Below are positions 12,686 to 25,304 of a stretch of 64,000 nt of DNA, piece by piece. The stretch is from Halichoerus grypus (lineage: Eukaryota > Chordata > Mammalia > Carnivora > Phocidae). The notes beneath the pieces were generated by a model. The model did not search any database. It worked only from the letters and a program-made list of their open reading frames with translations, and had not been told where the DNA came from. The position numbers were made by a program, and so were the translations under genes. Positions within the stretch are counted from its first letter, which is position 1; each line of letters begins with the position of its first letter. Where the stretch lies: the NCBI RefSeq assembly GCF_964656455.1, contig NC_135715.1:77699414-77763413 (forward strand), given 5' to 3'.

Positions 12686-13303
12686 CCTTAAATCAGAGCT
12701 GATCCAGATATGGAGAACCCAAGAAAAGAGCCAAGTGAGGGAACTAATCTCATCAGCCTTCCAATAAGTGCACATTCCTACTCCCAACCCGCTAAGACTT
12801 AGAGAACCTCTTCGCTCACATCTGATGCTCTTAGGAACCACATTTTCTGGTCCTCAAGGATCCCCCAGAACCTGATGAGTCACACCACAGCCTGAACCCT
12901 TTCTTTGTCATCTGTGATCAGCACCGACCCCGCATGTGGCCTGGCTGTCCCCTCCACCCAGCGCCCAGCCACAGCTTTCATTTCTGAACCAAGTACTAAT
13001 GGGAACATAAAAGGACACAGCAACAAAAAATTTACCCGTGGTGTCACTAAAGAATTCACAAAGGTGACATATGAGCTGGGGCTTTGCCAGACAAGGAAGG
13101 AAAAAAAGTACATTCCAGGTAGAGGGAAGAAATTACTGAATAGAAACCCGGTACCATAAGATTTTAATTTTAGAAAGATAAATGGCTTCAATATGGCAGG
13201 AGAGAAGAGGGTGGGGTCAGAGCAAGGAGACAAAACAATGAGCTGTTACAGGAGCCCAGGCAAATTAGGACAAAGATCCCAATGGGCACGGCAGAAGAGT
13301 CAG

Positions 13304-13674
13304 TGCTATGGACTGAATGAAAGTTTGTGTCTTCCCAAAATCCATATGTTGAATTTAACCCCCAGTGTGTTGGTGTTAGGAGACAGGGTCTCTGGGGGGT
13401 GATTAGGTCATGAGGTGGAGCCCTCATGATGGGATTAGTGCCCGTACAGGAAGAGACGCTACAGGGCTTGCTTCCTCTCTGCCCCTCCCTGTGAGCATCG
13501 GGCTGGAAGTCGATAGGTCGGCAGTCTGCAAACCAGGGAGAGGACTCTTAGCAGACACCGATCTGCCAGCACCTTGACCTTGGACTTTCCAGACTTCAAA
13601 AATATGAGAAATAAATGTCTGTTGTTTAAGCCACCCAGTCTATGGTGTTTTGTTGTAGCGCCCAAACTAAGACA
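13304..13674 (+). mobile_element. MLT1/MST-type MaLR LTR, plus strand
   Basis: A solitary MaLR LTR with TG...CA ends: TGCTATGGACTGAATG, CCAAAATCCATATGTTGAA, GGTCATGAGGTGGAGCCC, ATAAATGTCTGTTGTTTAAG and CCACCCAGTCTATGG near the 3' end. The LTR polyadenylation word AATAAA is at about 13611. No internal viral coding region is attached. Confidence 0.85.
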
Positions 13675-14739
13675 GTTGGGAAGTCATCGGATATGAACAG
13701 TGTCTACTATAATATTAAAAGAATGGAGTGATCAGTGGGAGAGAGGATAAGAGTTGGTTGGGGTTAAAGACAGATTAGCCAGAGGGTTAGGTAGCACTTA
13801 GGTTAAGATTAAAATTAAGGTTTGGCCTAGAATTAAGGCTATCACTGGTTTACCTCCCATTTGAAAACATGATTCAAAAGATTCTTGTAATCTTTATCAT
13901 AATTCACCAATTCTAAGACATTATTTTTCACATTTTACACACGTATTTTTACACATTTATTTTTCACATCTCTACATTTAGGAGATGTACAAATATTCGT
14001 GTGTGTCTTCATTTAATTGGCAATGGATTTATTTCATAGCAATAGCAGTACATTAAATAATGGTGGATCTTCCAATCAACAGCATGTGTTCAAAGCACAA
14101 TAGAAAATCAAATTATTCATGGCAGTTCAGAGGCAGCAAAACCATCCCTGGGATATATTGTTTGCTGATCATATTTTTAAATCTAACATCTTAAGCTTTT
14201 AGAGACTGTGAAGTACTTTCTGGAAGAAAAGCTAATCAAGCTCAATTATGTATTCAGTGCACTGTGCTTTCCAAAGGGACCGCAGAGGGTTAGGTAGCTA
14301 ACTTGGTGGTGTTCAGGCAGCAGCATGTAAGAACACATACAAAGAATAAAAATTGAGATGGCTTCTGCAAACACTGAGCATGGCATTCTTCAAAATAAAG
14401 GTAAGAAATAAAACAGAAAATTCTACGGCAAGAGGTATGGAAGTTTAATTCAGGAATTTAGCAAACAGGTGAATTCAGCAAACAAAATAGCTATTTTTAA
14501 AACAACTTGTGACTCATTACCAACCTACTCTACGATTTGAGTTCATTCAAATAGGTCTTTCGTTGTGGTTCAAACCAGACTGTGTGAGTTATGTAATAAA
14601 CAGAGTATCATGTGAACATGTTAATGGCCTGAATCTGCAAACGGGCTAGAAATTTTAAAAGGTGCCTAAGCACAAGACAGTAAAATCTCTCCAAGCAGGA
14701 ATTCTGTGTTCCTGTTCCCTAGCCACACATCTAGATGAA
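13675..14739. other. Unique AT-rich intergenic DNA
   Basis: No gene or repeat is assigned. A short run at 13920-13980 reuses TTTTTCACAT / TTTTACACA words, a minor low-complexity patch. Confidence 0.5.
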
Positions 14740-15110
14740 TGCAACCACCTCCTGATGGGATTCCCTGACTCTGATCCTGTCTGCTCCAAACTGCTTCTTA
14801 TCTCTGCCATGCAGGTTCTTCTGAAGTACCATTTTCACATCTCTGTTGTACTCCAGAACCCCTAATGGCTCCCCAGTGACTCTCAAACGTTGTCCAAACA
14901 TTTGCGCCTGACTTTTTAAGGCCCCTGATCGAGTGTAAATAACTGCCCTTGGTTCCCACTGTTCCTCTCCTTGTGTCCCCTGCTAATAGAAGCTGAATTC
15001 AGTCCATCCTCTGAGCCTTTTCAAAGATAATATTCTCCCAAACTGGAATGCCCCTTCAAACTCCCCTCCTTCATAGAGGCTTCCTCAGCTGCAGTCAACA
15101 GCCCAGTCAA
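14740..15110 (+). mobile_element. L2 LINE 3' fragment, sense
   Basis: Diverged L2 text in order: CTAATGGCTCCCCAGTGACTCTCAAACG, CCCAAACTGGAATGCCCCTTCAAACTCC, then CATAGAGGCTTCCTCAGCTGC. Confidence 0.7.
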
Positions 15111-15939
15111 GGTGCCTGCCATACCCGGAGCTCCCCTGGGATGGAAGACTCTGCTCCCAATCCTGGTAACACAGCCATCCCCAGGACTCTGCAGAGGTGG
15201 CCATTTTCTGTGTGACTAAGATCCTTTGGCCCTAGTTGATGGGATTCGTCTGGGCTCCTAATGTAGTGTGGACAGCCAATGGGCCGGCCAGTGGCAGGTG
15301 AGTTTGCCAGGTGCAAAAGCTCTGCTGAAATTAGGATGCCGAGGTACAGGCAGACCAAGGAGATCCCTCCTCCTGGAAATCCGAACAGCAGATAAAGATA
15401 AAGAGAGAGAGAGCTTGGAAGCACAGGAGTGAACACATCAAGTGGTCCAGTTACAGTAACAGTAGAGGCTTAGACAAGGAGCCCGAATATTCACCGCCGC
15501 CAGGCCACAAGCTTGCCCTGTTGCAAGAGCAGCTGTGGGTCCCAGACAACTCTCCAAGGCCCATTTCAAGGGGCAGATCTAACTCAATTTCTGTCTGCCC
15601 TAAGAACACTGTCCACAGACCTCATCCAGGATTCTTGTGAAGTCCAAACGGCTGCCAGAGATTGCCGGTGCCCACACGTAGCCATACATACTTAAAGAAA
15701 CCTGAATAAGTGTGAAATCCAAAAACAAAAGAACCTAACACACACAGTGACCTCTACCAGGCCCTGTTCTCCAAACACCTGCAGCTTTTCTAGCCTGAAC
15801 CATGCAATTTGGCACTCACTACGGAATGTCTCTCAAGGTTACTAATTTTGCATATGCATTAATTTTGCTTCCCGACAGATCATATACTTCCTCAGGACAG
15901 GGCTCCTGGCTCATGTTTCTTGTTTCTTTTTTATCTCTC
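15111..15939. other. Unique intergenic DNA
   Basis: No gene or repeat is recognised. A 109-codon minus-strand ORF at 15107-15436 shows no domain. Confidence 0.5.
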
Positions 15940-16115
15940 ATGTTCTGTATGACCTTGAAGAAGTAATTTAATCTCTCCAAGAATCAGTATTCTCATTTTC
16001 AAGATTGGAATGACAATAGTACCTACTTTAAAGGTTAATTGTGAGGAATAAATGAGAACATGTCTATAAAGTGCTTGGCATAGTGACTGGCACACAATGA
16101 GTATCCCATTAAGTG
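15940..16115 (+). repeat. MIR relic feeding a microsatellite
   Basis: Sense MIR: TATGACCTTGAAGAAGTAATTTAATCTC, AATGACAATAGTACCTACTTT, then GGCATAGTGACTGGCACACAATGAG. The 3' end runs directly into the GTG/GAT repeat. Confidence 0.8.
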
Positions 16116-16582
16116 TTGGTGGAGGAAGTGATGGCAGTGGTGGTAATGCTAGCAATGGTAGGCTAGTGGTCATCGTGGTGGTTGTAGTGGTAGTGATCGT
16201 GGTGGTAGTAGTGATGGTGGCGGTAGTCCTGATGGTGGTTGTGGTGGTAGTGGTGGTGATGGTGGTGATGGTGATGATGGTTATGGTGATGGTGGTAATG
16301 GCAATGGTAATGACGGTAGTGATGTTGTTGGTAGAGGTGATGGGATGGTGGTGGTGGCAGTGATAGTGGTCATGATGGTGATGGTGGTACAGGTAGTAGT
16401 GATGGTTATGGTGATGGTGGTGATGGTAACAGTAGTAATGGTAGCGATACTGTTGGTAGAGGTGATGGGATGGTGGTGGTGGCTGTGATGGTGGTCATGA
16501 TGGTGGTGGAGATGGTGGTGTTGGTGGTGGTGATGATGGTGGTGGTGGTGATGGAGGTGGTGGTGCTGGTGATGATGATGGA
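16114..16582 (+). repeat. GTG/GAT trinucleotide-rich microsatellite
   Basis: About 470 bp built from interrupted GGT, GAT, GTA and GTG triplets (for example GGTGGTGATGGTGGTGATGG). The triplet period keeps both strands open. The plus strand reads Val/Met-rich and the minus strand His-rich, neither of which is a real protein. It begins at the 3' end of a MIR copy. Confidence 0.9.
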
Positions 16583-16699
16583 TAGAATACATCATACAGT
16601 TCTAACCATATAGTAGATAATTTGGAGATGTTCACTAATATGTGGGTCATCTGGCAAACCATATACCACATGAATATAAAGGAGAATAAGAGATAGAGA

Positions 16700-16935
16700 T
16701 AAGCAGAAGTGAAAGCCAACATCTGTGAAGCACTTGCTCAGAGAGCAAGCATTGTGAAGGGTATATTAACTCACTTGTACTTCACAACAACTCATTGGCA
16801 GAAATTCTAATTTAAAGATGAGAAAAATTAGGTCAAATAAATTAAATGACTTGCCCAATTTTGCAAAACTAAGTATGACACTGCCTGGTTCAAGATCTGC
16901 ATGACTCCAAAAACCATACCTTTTCCACTATCCCA
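16700..16935 (-). repeat. MIR relic, antisense
   Basis: Antisense MIR order: CATCTGTGAAGCACTTGCTC, TATTAACTCACTTGTACTTCACAACAACTC, AAAGATGAGAAAAATTAGG, then ATGACTTGCCCAATTTTGC. Confidence 0.75.
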
Positions 16936-17434
16936 TGCTACTAGATGAGCCTTTAAGGAATTAATAGATAGAGAGAGGGGAAGCAATATTCTCCAATGCA
17001 GTAATGGTTCCAAAATACAGATTTTATATTTTCTTTAAAAAGGCCATCTTTATGCACACTGCATATACGATTTGCACCCCAATTTCCCCCCATCAGACTC
17101 CATTTTCCATATATACCTGATCAAGGTTTTCATAAGCATTTGAATAAAGTTAAATTACTCAATTTCAACTTTGACCCGAAAAAGAGGAAACATGAAAGTG
17201 AGGTGTCAAGAAGCGGCGTTACTGTTGAGAGCGGGCAAGTGACCATTAGGATATACTTCAAGTAAAGATCTTTCCTGAAATGTCCTCAGAGATTGGTTAA
17301 TTCCATTCCTCAGAATTAAAATTTTAAAAGATCTGTTCTGTCAGGGTCTGTCTTCCTGAGCTTTGTGTCTGATTCCCGTTCTGGTAATTCCCAAAGCTAC
17401 TTTCTGGGCAATGGAGTTGAGGGAGGAGGCAAGT

Positions 17435-17500
17435 GATAACATTTATTGAGTGTCTACTACATGCAGGGACTTAATGGTCACTCACATATTTCAAGTTTTC
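17435..17500 (-). repeat. Short antisense MIR fragment
   Basis: TAACATTTATTGAGTGTCTACTACATGCAGG matches the 3' end of MIR in reverse orientation. The rest of the element is missing. Confidence 0.6.
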
Positions 17501-17724
17501 AGTGGTCCTAGGCTGAACCACATTTGATCAGGACGAGGACACGAGGCCCAGACTGTGCCTGCTGTGATTTCTCAATGAGGAAACGCTCAGTAAGTAAGTG
17601 CTCCACTCCAGTGCTCTGCCCATGCCTCTGGTGCCCCAGACAACACCGTTTGCCCCTCTGCCTCCCCTGCCCCCCTCACCAGAGGCACTGGTTCCCAAGA
17701 GCAAAGGCCTGGTGGTCAAGATGG

Positions 17725-17860
17725 CTCCGGCTGACTCAGATTCAAACCCACCTGTGCCACCTCTGGCTAGGGGACTTCCTGACACTTACCTAATAATGTC
17801 TCTGAGTCTTAGTTTCCTCAATCTACTTGACAGAATTATTCTGAGTCCTGCACGGGACTA
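17725..17860 (+). repeat. MIR relic
   Basis: Sense MIR: TGACTCAGATTCAAACCCACC, then GTCTCTGAGTCTTAGTTTCCTC. Overlapping ORFs are incidental. Confidence 0.65.
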
Positions 17861-18239
17861 TATAAGTATATATAAGACCACAGAAGAATATATAAGTAAG
17901 TCTCGTGGAACACAGCCCCGCACACACACAGTACCCCGCACAAAGCAGTTGCTTCTGCTCTCATTAGTTACACGGCTAGATGTACCCTGCGGGGCTCTAC
18001 TCGTGATTTTTCTCCCTCTGATCCTTGGTGCTGACTCCTGACTAAAGCTCCAGCAAAACCGCCATCAGAGTACCACAGCCCATTCTCTCCATCGAGCACC
18101 CAAGCACTAAGGCTGTGAGAACGAGCTGGGAGGTGACGGCGAGAAGAAAATTAGATACGAGTTCATAAAGCTGATACAGCAGCAAAAAGGCTAATGTAGT
18201 TTTGGGCTTTGTTCCCAATGGTTTCATCAGCAGAGAACA

Positions 18240-18680
18240 GAGGTGAGAGTCCCTCTCTAATAGCCTTTCTCAAACCCCACTTGGAAAATTACATTAAACT
18301 CCAGGCACTTCAATACCATAAAGACATACAAAAGCTGAGGGGAGTTCAGAGAAGAGTAATAAAAATGATGGGGAGTTGGGAGATTTGATTTACTAGGAAA
18401 GATTAAAATAACTAACTATGTACCGCACGTCTGGGTGGTGACTGGTGAGGAGCAAAGGAGAAAACATAGCAGCCTATAAATAATGGAAACATGTAAACAC
18501 CCGCGGGAAGTTATTTCTCATGGTACGAGGAGGCACAACCCCAAGTAATGAGGGGAAGATGAAGGAAAGGACAATTTATGAAGAATGCTGGAACAGTTGT
18601 GTTGGGTTTTCTGAAGACAGAGAGAGAGGGAGAAATTAAAGATACCAAGGAGTAATGTTCAAATTCAGCAGGAGGATATC
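18240..18680 (+). mobile_element. L3/CR1-like LINE relic
   Basis: The sense text AGTTCAGAGAAGAGTAATAAAAATGATGG corresponds to the conserved CR1 reverse-transcriptase C-terminal peptide (VQRR..KM). It is preceded and followed by weaker CR1-type sequence (ACTCCAGGCACTTCAATACC; CATAGCAGCCTATAAATAATGG). Strongly diverged, with no open frame. Confidence 0.5.
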
Positions 18681-20099
18681 CCATTTTTCTAAATTGTGTT
18701 GATTTCCAGTCTACCCTGAACATCTACTACGCAGATGTCCATAAACGGATCATCATTCTCCACTCCCACCAGCCAGGAAGCTCGGTGAAAGTGAAAATCA
18801 GTTTTGCTCACTGATGACTTCCCAGCACCCAATGCAGTGCCTTGCCTTATGGTCATTGTCCCACGAACATTGGCCAAATGCAAGACTAAATAAATGACCA
18901 GGCTGCAAAGAAATAGATTGAAATAAAGCCTTTATTACCAAAAATGATATGTAATAATGGTGATGTGAAAGCACCAAAGCTCTAGCAGGGTCACTGTTAT
19001 GGACAGTAGGATATGGAATTTTAGCATTAGAAGAGCCTTTCTATTAAAAGTCTTATATTTCAATGATTCTCAATTTTTTTTCTGAACCAGTTCATGTGTG
19101 CACTTAGGGATTTTTTTAATATATATTTTTATTTATCATTTTTTTATTTACACCTAGGATTTTATGCACAGTCTCCAGCACACTAATATATTTCCACCCC
19201 TTTCCTTCCACCGTAAAAAATGCTTATTGGAATGCAACTCAATGAGAGTGACACTGTCACATGGGTAACCTTGAAGCCACTCTAATCTATTAAAAACAAA
19301 AAAGTAAATAATTCACGGACTGTTTTTAGGAACCCTCCCCTGATGACCCTTGTGTGTACTTATTCACAGCCTGCCTCCTCTAGTGGACTTCAGCCTCCAT
19401 GTGGGCAGGGGCTGCCCCAGCTCTGACACAAATCCACACATTCCCAGGTGCAGGAGGACATCTTTTGAGTTACTGAATTTTGAATAATAAGATTACATGT
19501 TCCACTACTCACACCTGGTCTGTGTGTTGAGATGCAATAGACAAGACTGCTATTCCAGCTCACCACCGTGTTTGCAGATGAGGTAGAGTGACTTGCCCCA
19601 AGTGACCCGATTCACAGCATAGCCAGAACTATAGGAATAGTTCTACTGTAGATTTACTGAGCTTACAGCTGCCATCCGGTATGTTATGTTTTTCGCAAAT
19701 GAGGAAACTGAGTCTTCAAGAAGTTAAATAACTGTGTAGATCAGGCAATGGAGCAGGGATTGAGACCACAAGGGCCACAGAGCCCAACTGCCCACCTGCC
19801 CACCTGTTCCTCTTCTGCCTCCTGAGGATCCCTCCCCACACTCCAGATTTCTCTGCACCAGCTCATCAAGCAAAACTACAGAGCACCAGTTTGGGAAGAT
19901 TTGTAGTGAACAGAGGATTCTCTTTGTCAGTCGAGCCCTTGATGAGTCCAGACAGCCCTTGATGCATAAATTTGTTTCTGAAAAAGTCAACCTCAAAACC
20001 TAACTTCCATCTGTGGAATTCCAGTCCTCCCATTAACACCCACAATAAAACGGCAAATATATTCCAGGGAGAAAGCAAAGAGAGGGAGCCATTTTTTTA
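18681..20099. other. Mostly unique DNA with small MIR/L2 relics
   Basis: A possible L2 tail lies at about 18790-18900 (ATGACTTCCCAGCACCCAATGCAGTGCC) and antisense MIR pieces at about 19565-19625 and 19685-19775 (CGCAAATGAGGAAACTGAGTC). The remainder, including an A/T-rich patch at 19070-19160, shows nothing further. Confidence 0.5.
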
Positions 20100-21340
20100 C
20101 TTGACTCAATAAACTTGCTGAATGCTTTGTAGGAATGGGGCATACAGAGGTAAGCCAGACTCAGGCTTGCCCTGGGAGCCCAGGATACAAAAACAAACGA
20201 TTTCAATACAATATGCTGTGTGGTCAGTGAAGGGAGAGGTGCTATCTTGCCAGTAAAGACCCTGAAGGAGGTGATGTCTACAGTGAGTCTAAGAATGTGC
20301 CCAGCAGGGGAGCTCAGGCACTCCAGGGAGGAGGGAAGCATGAACAAAGACGGGGAATCAAGAAAGAGCATGGTGCACTTGGGGAACCATGTCAGGGGCC
20401 CTGGGGCAGAGGGGGAAGGAAGAGCAAATGTTACCCTTGAGGAAGTGCAGGGCTTCCAGGTGATAGGAAGCTGGGAAGTTATATTGGAATCTCTCCCGTA
20501 GGCCAAGGGGACCGTAGAAGTTCCTAAAATGAAGAGAGCAGTGCAGTGAAATGTAACTGAGCGTGCACAGCGCGGAACCCAAAATGTTCAGAACACAGAG
20601 TTTAACACTTTAGGTGACAAAATCGAGCCCAATCTGATCTTAAGGCCACAAAACCTGGCCTGCACTGGTCTGAAGCTTTATAGACTAATGGTATATTAGT
20701 CTTTCTTTCCTAAAGCTGTGTAGACTTTATTTAACCAATTAATGTGATGCATTTTTCTGAGCAGAAATATTAATGCTTTGGAACTTGAGGTGCTACCTCA
20801 GATCCTGCTGGGGATGTTACATAATATTTGGTATGTATAATGTAGTGCCTTTCTAAAATCTACATTCCAAAACCCAGCAGGCCCCAGGGGAGTGGGGAGG
20901 CAGACCTATACCATTCCAGCAGCTCTGTGAAGGATGGGGGAGAGGGACTGTGATTTGAGGTGGGGATTCCAGATCAGCTGTTGCGGTATGTTCAAATGAA
21001 GGGTGGGGGGGAAGGTGGCGTGGTAGAAGGATAGAGGAAAAAGAAATGATTTTGAAAAATGATTTGGAGAGAAGTTAGCAGGATTTGGTGACTATGGGCA
21101 ATAGGGTTAGTCTAGGGTGCGGACAAGGACTCCAAGTCTTTCGCTGGGTGCCTATATGGATGGTGGTGTCACCTTAGAGATGGTGTTCACAGGAAGCAGG
21201 ACAGGATTAGGAGGAAGCATAACAGGTTACACTTGAACACACGGAGTCTGAAGTACCAGTGAGACATCCAGATGGAGCCGTCTGACAGGGAGTTGCACAC
21301 ACAAGTCAGAAGCTCAGGGGACATGTTTGGCAATGCGTGG
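20100..21340 (-). mobile_element. L2 LINE, antisense, in two or more pieces
   Basis: In reverse complement the text follows L2. 20100-20500 carries AAGGAGGTGATGTCTACAG, GCACTCCAGGGAGGAGGGAAGC and GAAAGAGCATGGTGCACTTGG. 20990-21340 carries AGGATTTGGTGACTATGGGC, TATGGATGGTGGTG, then GAGACATCCAGATGGAGCCG. The decayed copy leaves a 157-codon chance ORF on the minus strand (20033-20506). Confidence 0.55.
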
Positions 21341-21842
21341 TGGTAAATTAAAATTTGATAGAGTGATCCCAAGCAGAGGCAGTTCAGAATTATTTTCCAC
21401 CTGGCAAGCAGAGAAAGGCAGAGAGCATCTGTCCAGGCTCTCCAGAAACTCCCTAAAGAAAGTCTGTCAGGTAGAGTTGAGGCAGGTGCAGGAAAGCAGA
21501 GAAGAGGCTCTCGAGTTGCCCTAATCGTCTGTTCCTCCTGCCTTCCTTGTGCTGGCTTGGTCACATGCAAAGCTGCTTGCTCCCGTTGGGCCCCATTAGC
21601 ACCAAAACACCTCTCCCCATACAGCCTCGCCTACTCTCCAAAGGTGGTCACTATCCACATCCTCTTTTGTTAATTCCAGAGAGACGAGTTATCAGGCAAA
21701 CAACATGGTAGCAATTCAAACACCATTTTATGGCAATAAAATAGAAACACATCGTTGGCTTTCTCTGCTATTGTTATAGAGGTGGAAGAATGTGGGTTTG
21801 TGCATCTTCTGAAACTGGTGCAATAAACAGTTACAGAATCTT

Positions 21843-22055
21843 TGGGGCCCCTGGGTGGCTCAGTCAAGCGTCTGCCTTTGGCTCAGGTCGTGATCCCGGG
21901 GTCCTGGGATGGAGCCCCGCGTCGGGCTCCCTGCTCAGCAAGGAGTCTGCTTCTCCCTCTCCCACTCCCCCTGCTTGTGTTCCTGCTCTCTCTCTCTCTG
22001 TGTCAAATAAATAAATAAAAATCTTTAAAAAAGTAAAAAAAAAAAAAAAAAAAAC
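21843..22055 (+). mobile_element. SINEC, plus strand, with perfect TSD
   Basis: A full-length Can-SINE with head GGGGCCCCTGGGTGGCTCAG and tail AAATAAATAAATAAAAATC followed by a long poly(A). The 15-bp TSD cagttacagaatctt is at 21828-21842 and 22056-22070, identical on both sides. The CAGTCAAGCG sequence lacks the GGTTA of the standard head. Confidence 0.97.
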
Positions 22056-22070
22056 CAGTTACAGAATCTT

Positions 22071-23296
22071 CTGAGCTGACTTTTCATTAAGTATAGGTAA
22101 ATACAATAATAAGACAATCATATATCCTTCCACCACCACACTTTTCCTAGTGCTGGATTACTTATTTTTAGTCTTACATACCTTTAGTATACATATTTTT
22201 AGTCTTCTCTAGATAAACTCTGAAATGGTTTCAAAAGTCATTTGTAAAACACAGTGTGTCCTCTAGTAATAAACCGCTGAATTCCAAACCAGAGAGAATG
22301 TATAACAGTGTACCCATCAAACAGTCACCAAGAAGGTGGCTTTACTCAAAAGTGTAGTTCTGGAACAGAAAATAAACAATGGAATTGCCAACAGCTGCAA
22401 AATCATGTTCTGTGACACAAATTCTTCTCATTCAATGAACATAGACGGCAGCACAGCCATTTTCTGTTTTTGTCATTAGAATTCGTTATTCATTTCAAGT
22501 GGACAGAACTCTGTTGTGAAACACCCAGCATAAACCTGCTAGAAATGAAGAAACCAGGCTTAGATAGAAAAAAAACGCAAGATGAAATAAAGGGATTTAA
22601 TAATATAGTGTCAATAATATCTTTCTTGATTTCTCTTTTTACAGCCCAGAGTATGTAGGCTGGATGCTCTACTCCATGAAAGTATTTGAGGAACTAAGGT
22701 TTCTTCCTGTCAATCTCTGCCATCTCACCAGCCCCCCAGGACATTGGGCTTGTCTTCCATGGTCAAAGTTGAGTCTCAAGGTCATATGTGTTTCAACTCA
22801 TGGGAAGGAGAAAGATGGGGGGATGAGTGTGTGATGTTTGTGGCCCAGGTCCAAAAATGCCATAAATTTCTTCTGCTTGCACCCATGGCTAGAAATTAAT
22901 TAGGTGGTCAAACCTAGCTGCAAGGGAGGCTGGGAAATTGAGTCTCTAGCCGGGTAGTGGTGAACTCAGCTACCCACTATTTGGGAGAAGGAAAGAATGA
23001 ACCGGAATTAACAGTGGTCCCCACCTGTCTGTGGTCCCCACATCAAGCCCAGTGACAAGGTCAGCCCAGGCAGGTACTGTCTGAGGATTCCTGGACTACC
23101 CATAGGCTAGATCTCCTCTGCATGGAGATGAAGTAAACACATTCAGAAAATTAAACAGAAAGAAGTGGGCATGTGATCGGGATACGAAAAGGGAAAATTA
23201 GATCACTGTCTTCTAAGGTGAACTGTCTCTCACTCCCAGTGGAAACAGAACCAAATCAAGTCACTTCACTTCTCCCACTTACATTTGTTTCAAACT
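22071..23296. other. Unique intergenic DNA
   Basis: AT-rich to neutral unique sequence. No gene or named repeat is seen. Confidence 0.5.
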
Positions 23297-23352
23297 AAAA
23301 GAAGAAGGAGGAGGAGAAGGAGGAGGAAAAGAAGAAGGAGAAGAAGAAGAAA
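23297..23352 (+). repeat. GAA/GGA purine tract
   Basis: An uninterrupted purine run of GAAGAAGGAGGAGG type, 56 bp, able to form triplex DNA in principle. Confidence 0.85.
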
Positions 23353-23739
23353 CTAATGCTGGGCCATCATTTCCCCACTCTAGAATGTGGTGAAGGTAAA
23401 TGAGATCGTGCCTTCCCTCTGCTCTGCATTCCACGAGGCACCGCACCCTACAAAGGACAGTACAGACTGCAGGTCCGGACCGCCAGAGCAGTGGCCGGAG
23501 GGGCACACGGAAATGCACTATGATTTAAGAAAAATGCTAGGTGGGAATCTCCAAAAAATAGGAACCTTAGCGGACATGGTGTAATACAGTATAAAGGAGA
23601 AAAGCTTGGGCCGAAGTCAGAAAGCCTAGGTGCAATGCAGATACAGCATGAACTAGCTAGTTTGCTATCTGTAAAACAGGGCTACTAAGTTCCTCATTAT
23701 GTTATTTTAAGGATTCAAAAGGAAGGTACGTAAGGATAG

Positions 23740-23975
23740 CGAAGATCTGACGAATGCTTACTGTGTGCCAGGCACTACTGAAAATACTTCACAAATCCTC
23801 ATGTCCTTAATCCTGACAAGAACCCCTACACATAGGGATAGAGGACCCAGCTAAGGCACAAAGAGGTCCGCAGTCTCGTCCCAGGCCACAAAGTTGGAGG
23901 AAGTGGTGCAGATGGGATTCAAATCCAGGCAACCTGATTACAAAGTAGATGCTTTTAAACACTGTGCTAAGTGGC
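23740..23975 (-). repeat. MIR relic, antisense, near full length
   Basis: Antisense MIR: AATGCTTACTGTGTGCCAGGCAC, CCAGCTAAGGCACAAAGAGG, GATGGGATTCAAATCCAGGC, then ATTACAAAGTAGATGCTTTTAAAC. One of the best-preserved MIRs in the window. Confidence 0.85.
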
Positions 23976-24591
23976 TTGGTGGAGAACAGGTATTTAATAA
24001 ATGTTGAAAATGATACTAATGGCTCACAATTCTTAAATTATCTATCAGTCTCATTAATCTTCCACCCCCTGAGAAAATGCAAATAAATATTCTTTATAAA
24101 CTGGTATTACCCAAATGTGAATTGACACCAGTATGGTTAATATTTCATTGGGTTCTCAAATCTCTTTTTACAAATAATTAATTAAGCAGCACAATTGGAA
24201 CATGTGATTCTTAAGTCCAGTAGACTCCCATTTGGTGTGGGCACACCACTCTATGCTGCAAGGCACAAACTGGCCCAGTTTCTATTGAGACAAACCATAG
24301 CTGATTTATTTACTGCCCACCAAGTGAAAAGTTCTCATTCTAGTTGTAGAAAACAAAATTGAGGCTCTGATTGAGTCTTCTCTCCTTTATATGTAATTTG
24401 TTTTCAGGTCATTAATCCATAACCCAACAGTCTTGACCTTCATGTCATATCTTAAATATAAAATATTATATCTTAAATATAAAGTAGAAAGGATAATTCT
24501 GTCATTGGATTACATGTATTAATTCTTTCCTCTAATCTCTCACAAACTTCACAGCAGTCTGAATTCTGGCGTTTGCTTCAAATGCTCAGCC

Positions 24592-24860
24592 CTTTCTAGA
24601 CAGCAGTAGCTAATCGAATGGGTTTATAATTTGTTCATACATTTGTCACATAGCCCTTAATATAGTTCCCTGAGTGTGCTCAGAACCATCGGGTGTGGTT
24701 CCCAATTTAGCCTCGTGACAAGTTGTCACGTGTTTCTGAGATAAAAACAGCTAAACAGGAATTTTGAAACTTAACTCCTGTTCTGAACTAAAAATATAGA
24801 ATTAATCATTACAAAGCATCCCCAAAAAGTACTCTATATGATATTACATATACATCTTGA
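24592..24860 (+). repeat. Direct repeat copy A (about 270 bp)
   Basis: This is a sequence closely similar to 30388-30662. Shared blocks include TTAATATAGTTCCCTGAGTG, TGCTCAGAACCA, TTTCTGAGATAAAAACAG and AGGAATTTTGAAACTTAACT. Copy A keeps CpGs (ATCGGGTG, CTCGTGAC, CACGTG) where copy B has CA or TG. I do not recognise the family. Confidence 0.85.
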
Positions 24861-25304
24861 TTTTCTTGTTGGTTTTTTTGTTTTGCTTCCACATCTCCTT
24901 TGTCGTGCGTTGTTAGTCTAGTCACTCTCTCCTAAGGAACAGTGTGCTGTCCGCACGTGAAGGCTTCATTTAAAACTGGGGTGGGGTGGGGGACGCTTTC
25001 AGCCATCACTCATCAGGAAATGCTCATCTCCAGATTCATCTGCCCCTCTCTGGCAGATCGCTCCCGTCCAAAACGGTCATCAAGGACAAATATCCTAATA
25101 CTCCTTCCCTTCCTCTGAATTCTCCCTTTGCCTGCTATTTAGCAAATTTTAGGAGCTCTTCATTGGTGGGGAAACATCAAGCTCTAGTTGTACGTAAAGG
25201 GAGCTGACTTGTATTTGGATTCCCTGATGTCCCAGGATTACACTAGCATCCTTATATCCTTTTATCTATGTAATAACTCTGGAAGGTTGATATTGTTTGT
25301 AATC
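24861..25304. other. Unique DNA between copy A and the L1
   Basis: Non-repetitive sequence including a G-rich patch (GGGGTGGGGTGGGGG at 24979-24993). It has no counterpart next to copy B. Confidence 0.5.

Noticed and set aside
16097..16595. Val/Met-rich (plus) and poly-His (minus) ORFs
   Set aside because: Both are translations of the GTG/GAT microsatellite.
21843..22055. tRNA gene signal in SINE heads
   Set aside because: The Can-SINE head derives from tRNA-Lys and keeps A/B-box-like words, but no cloverleaf or acceptor stem is complete. These are SINEs here and at every other copy.
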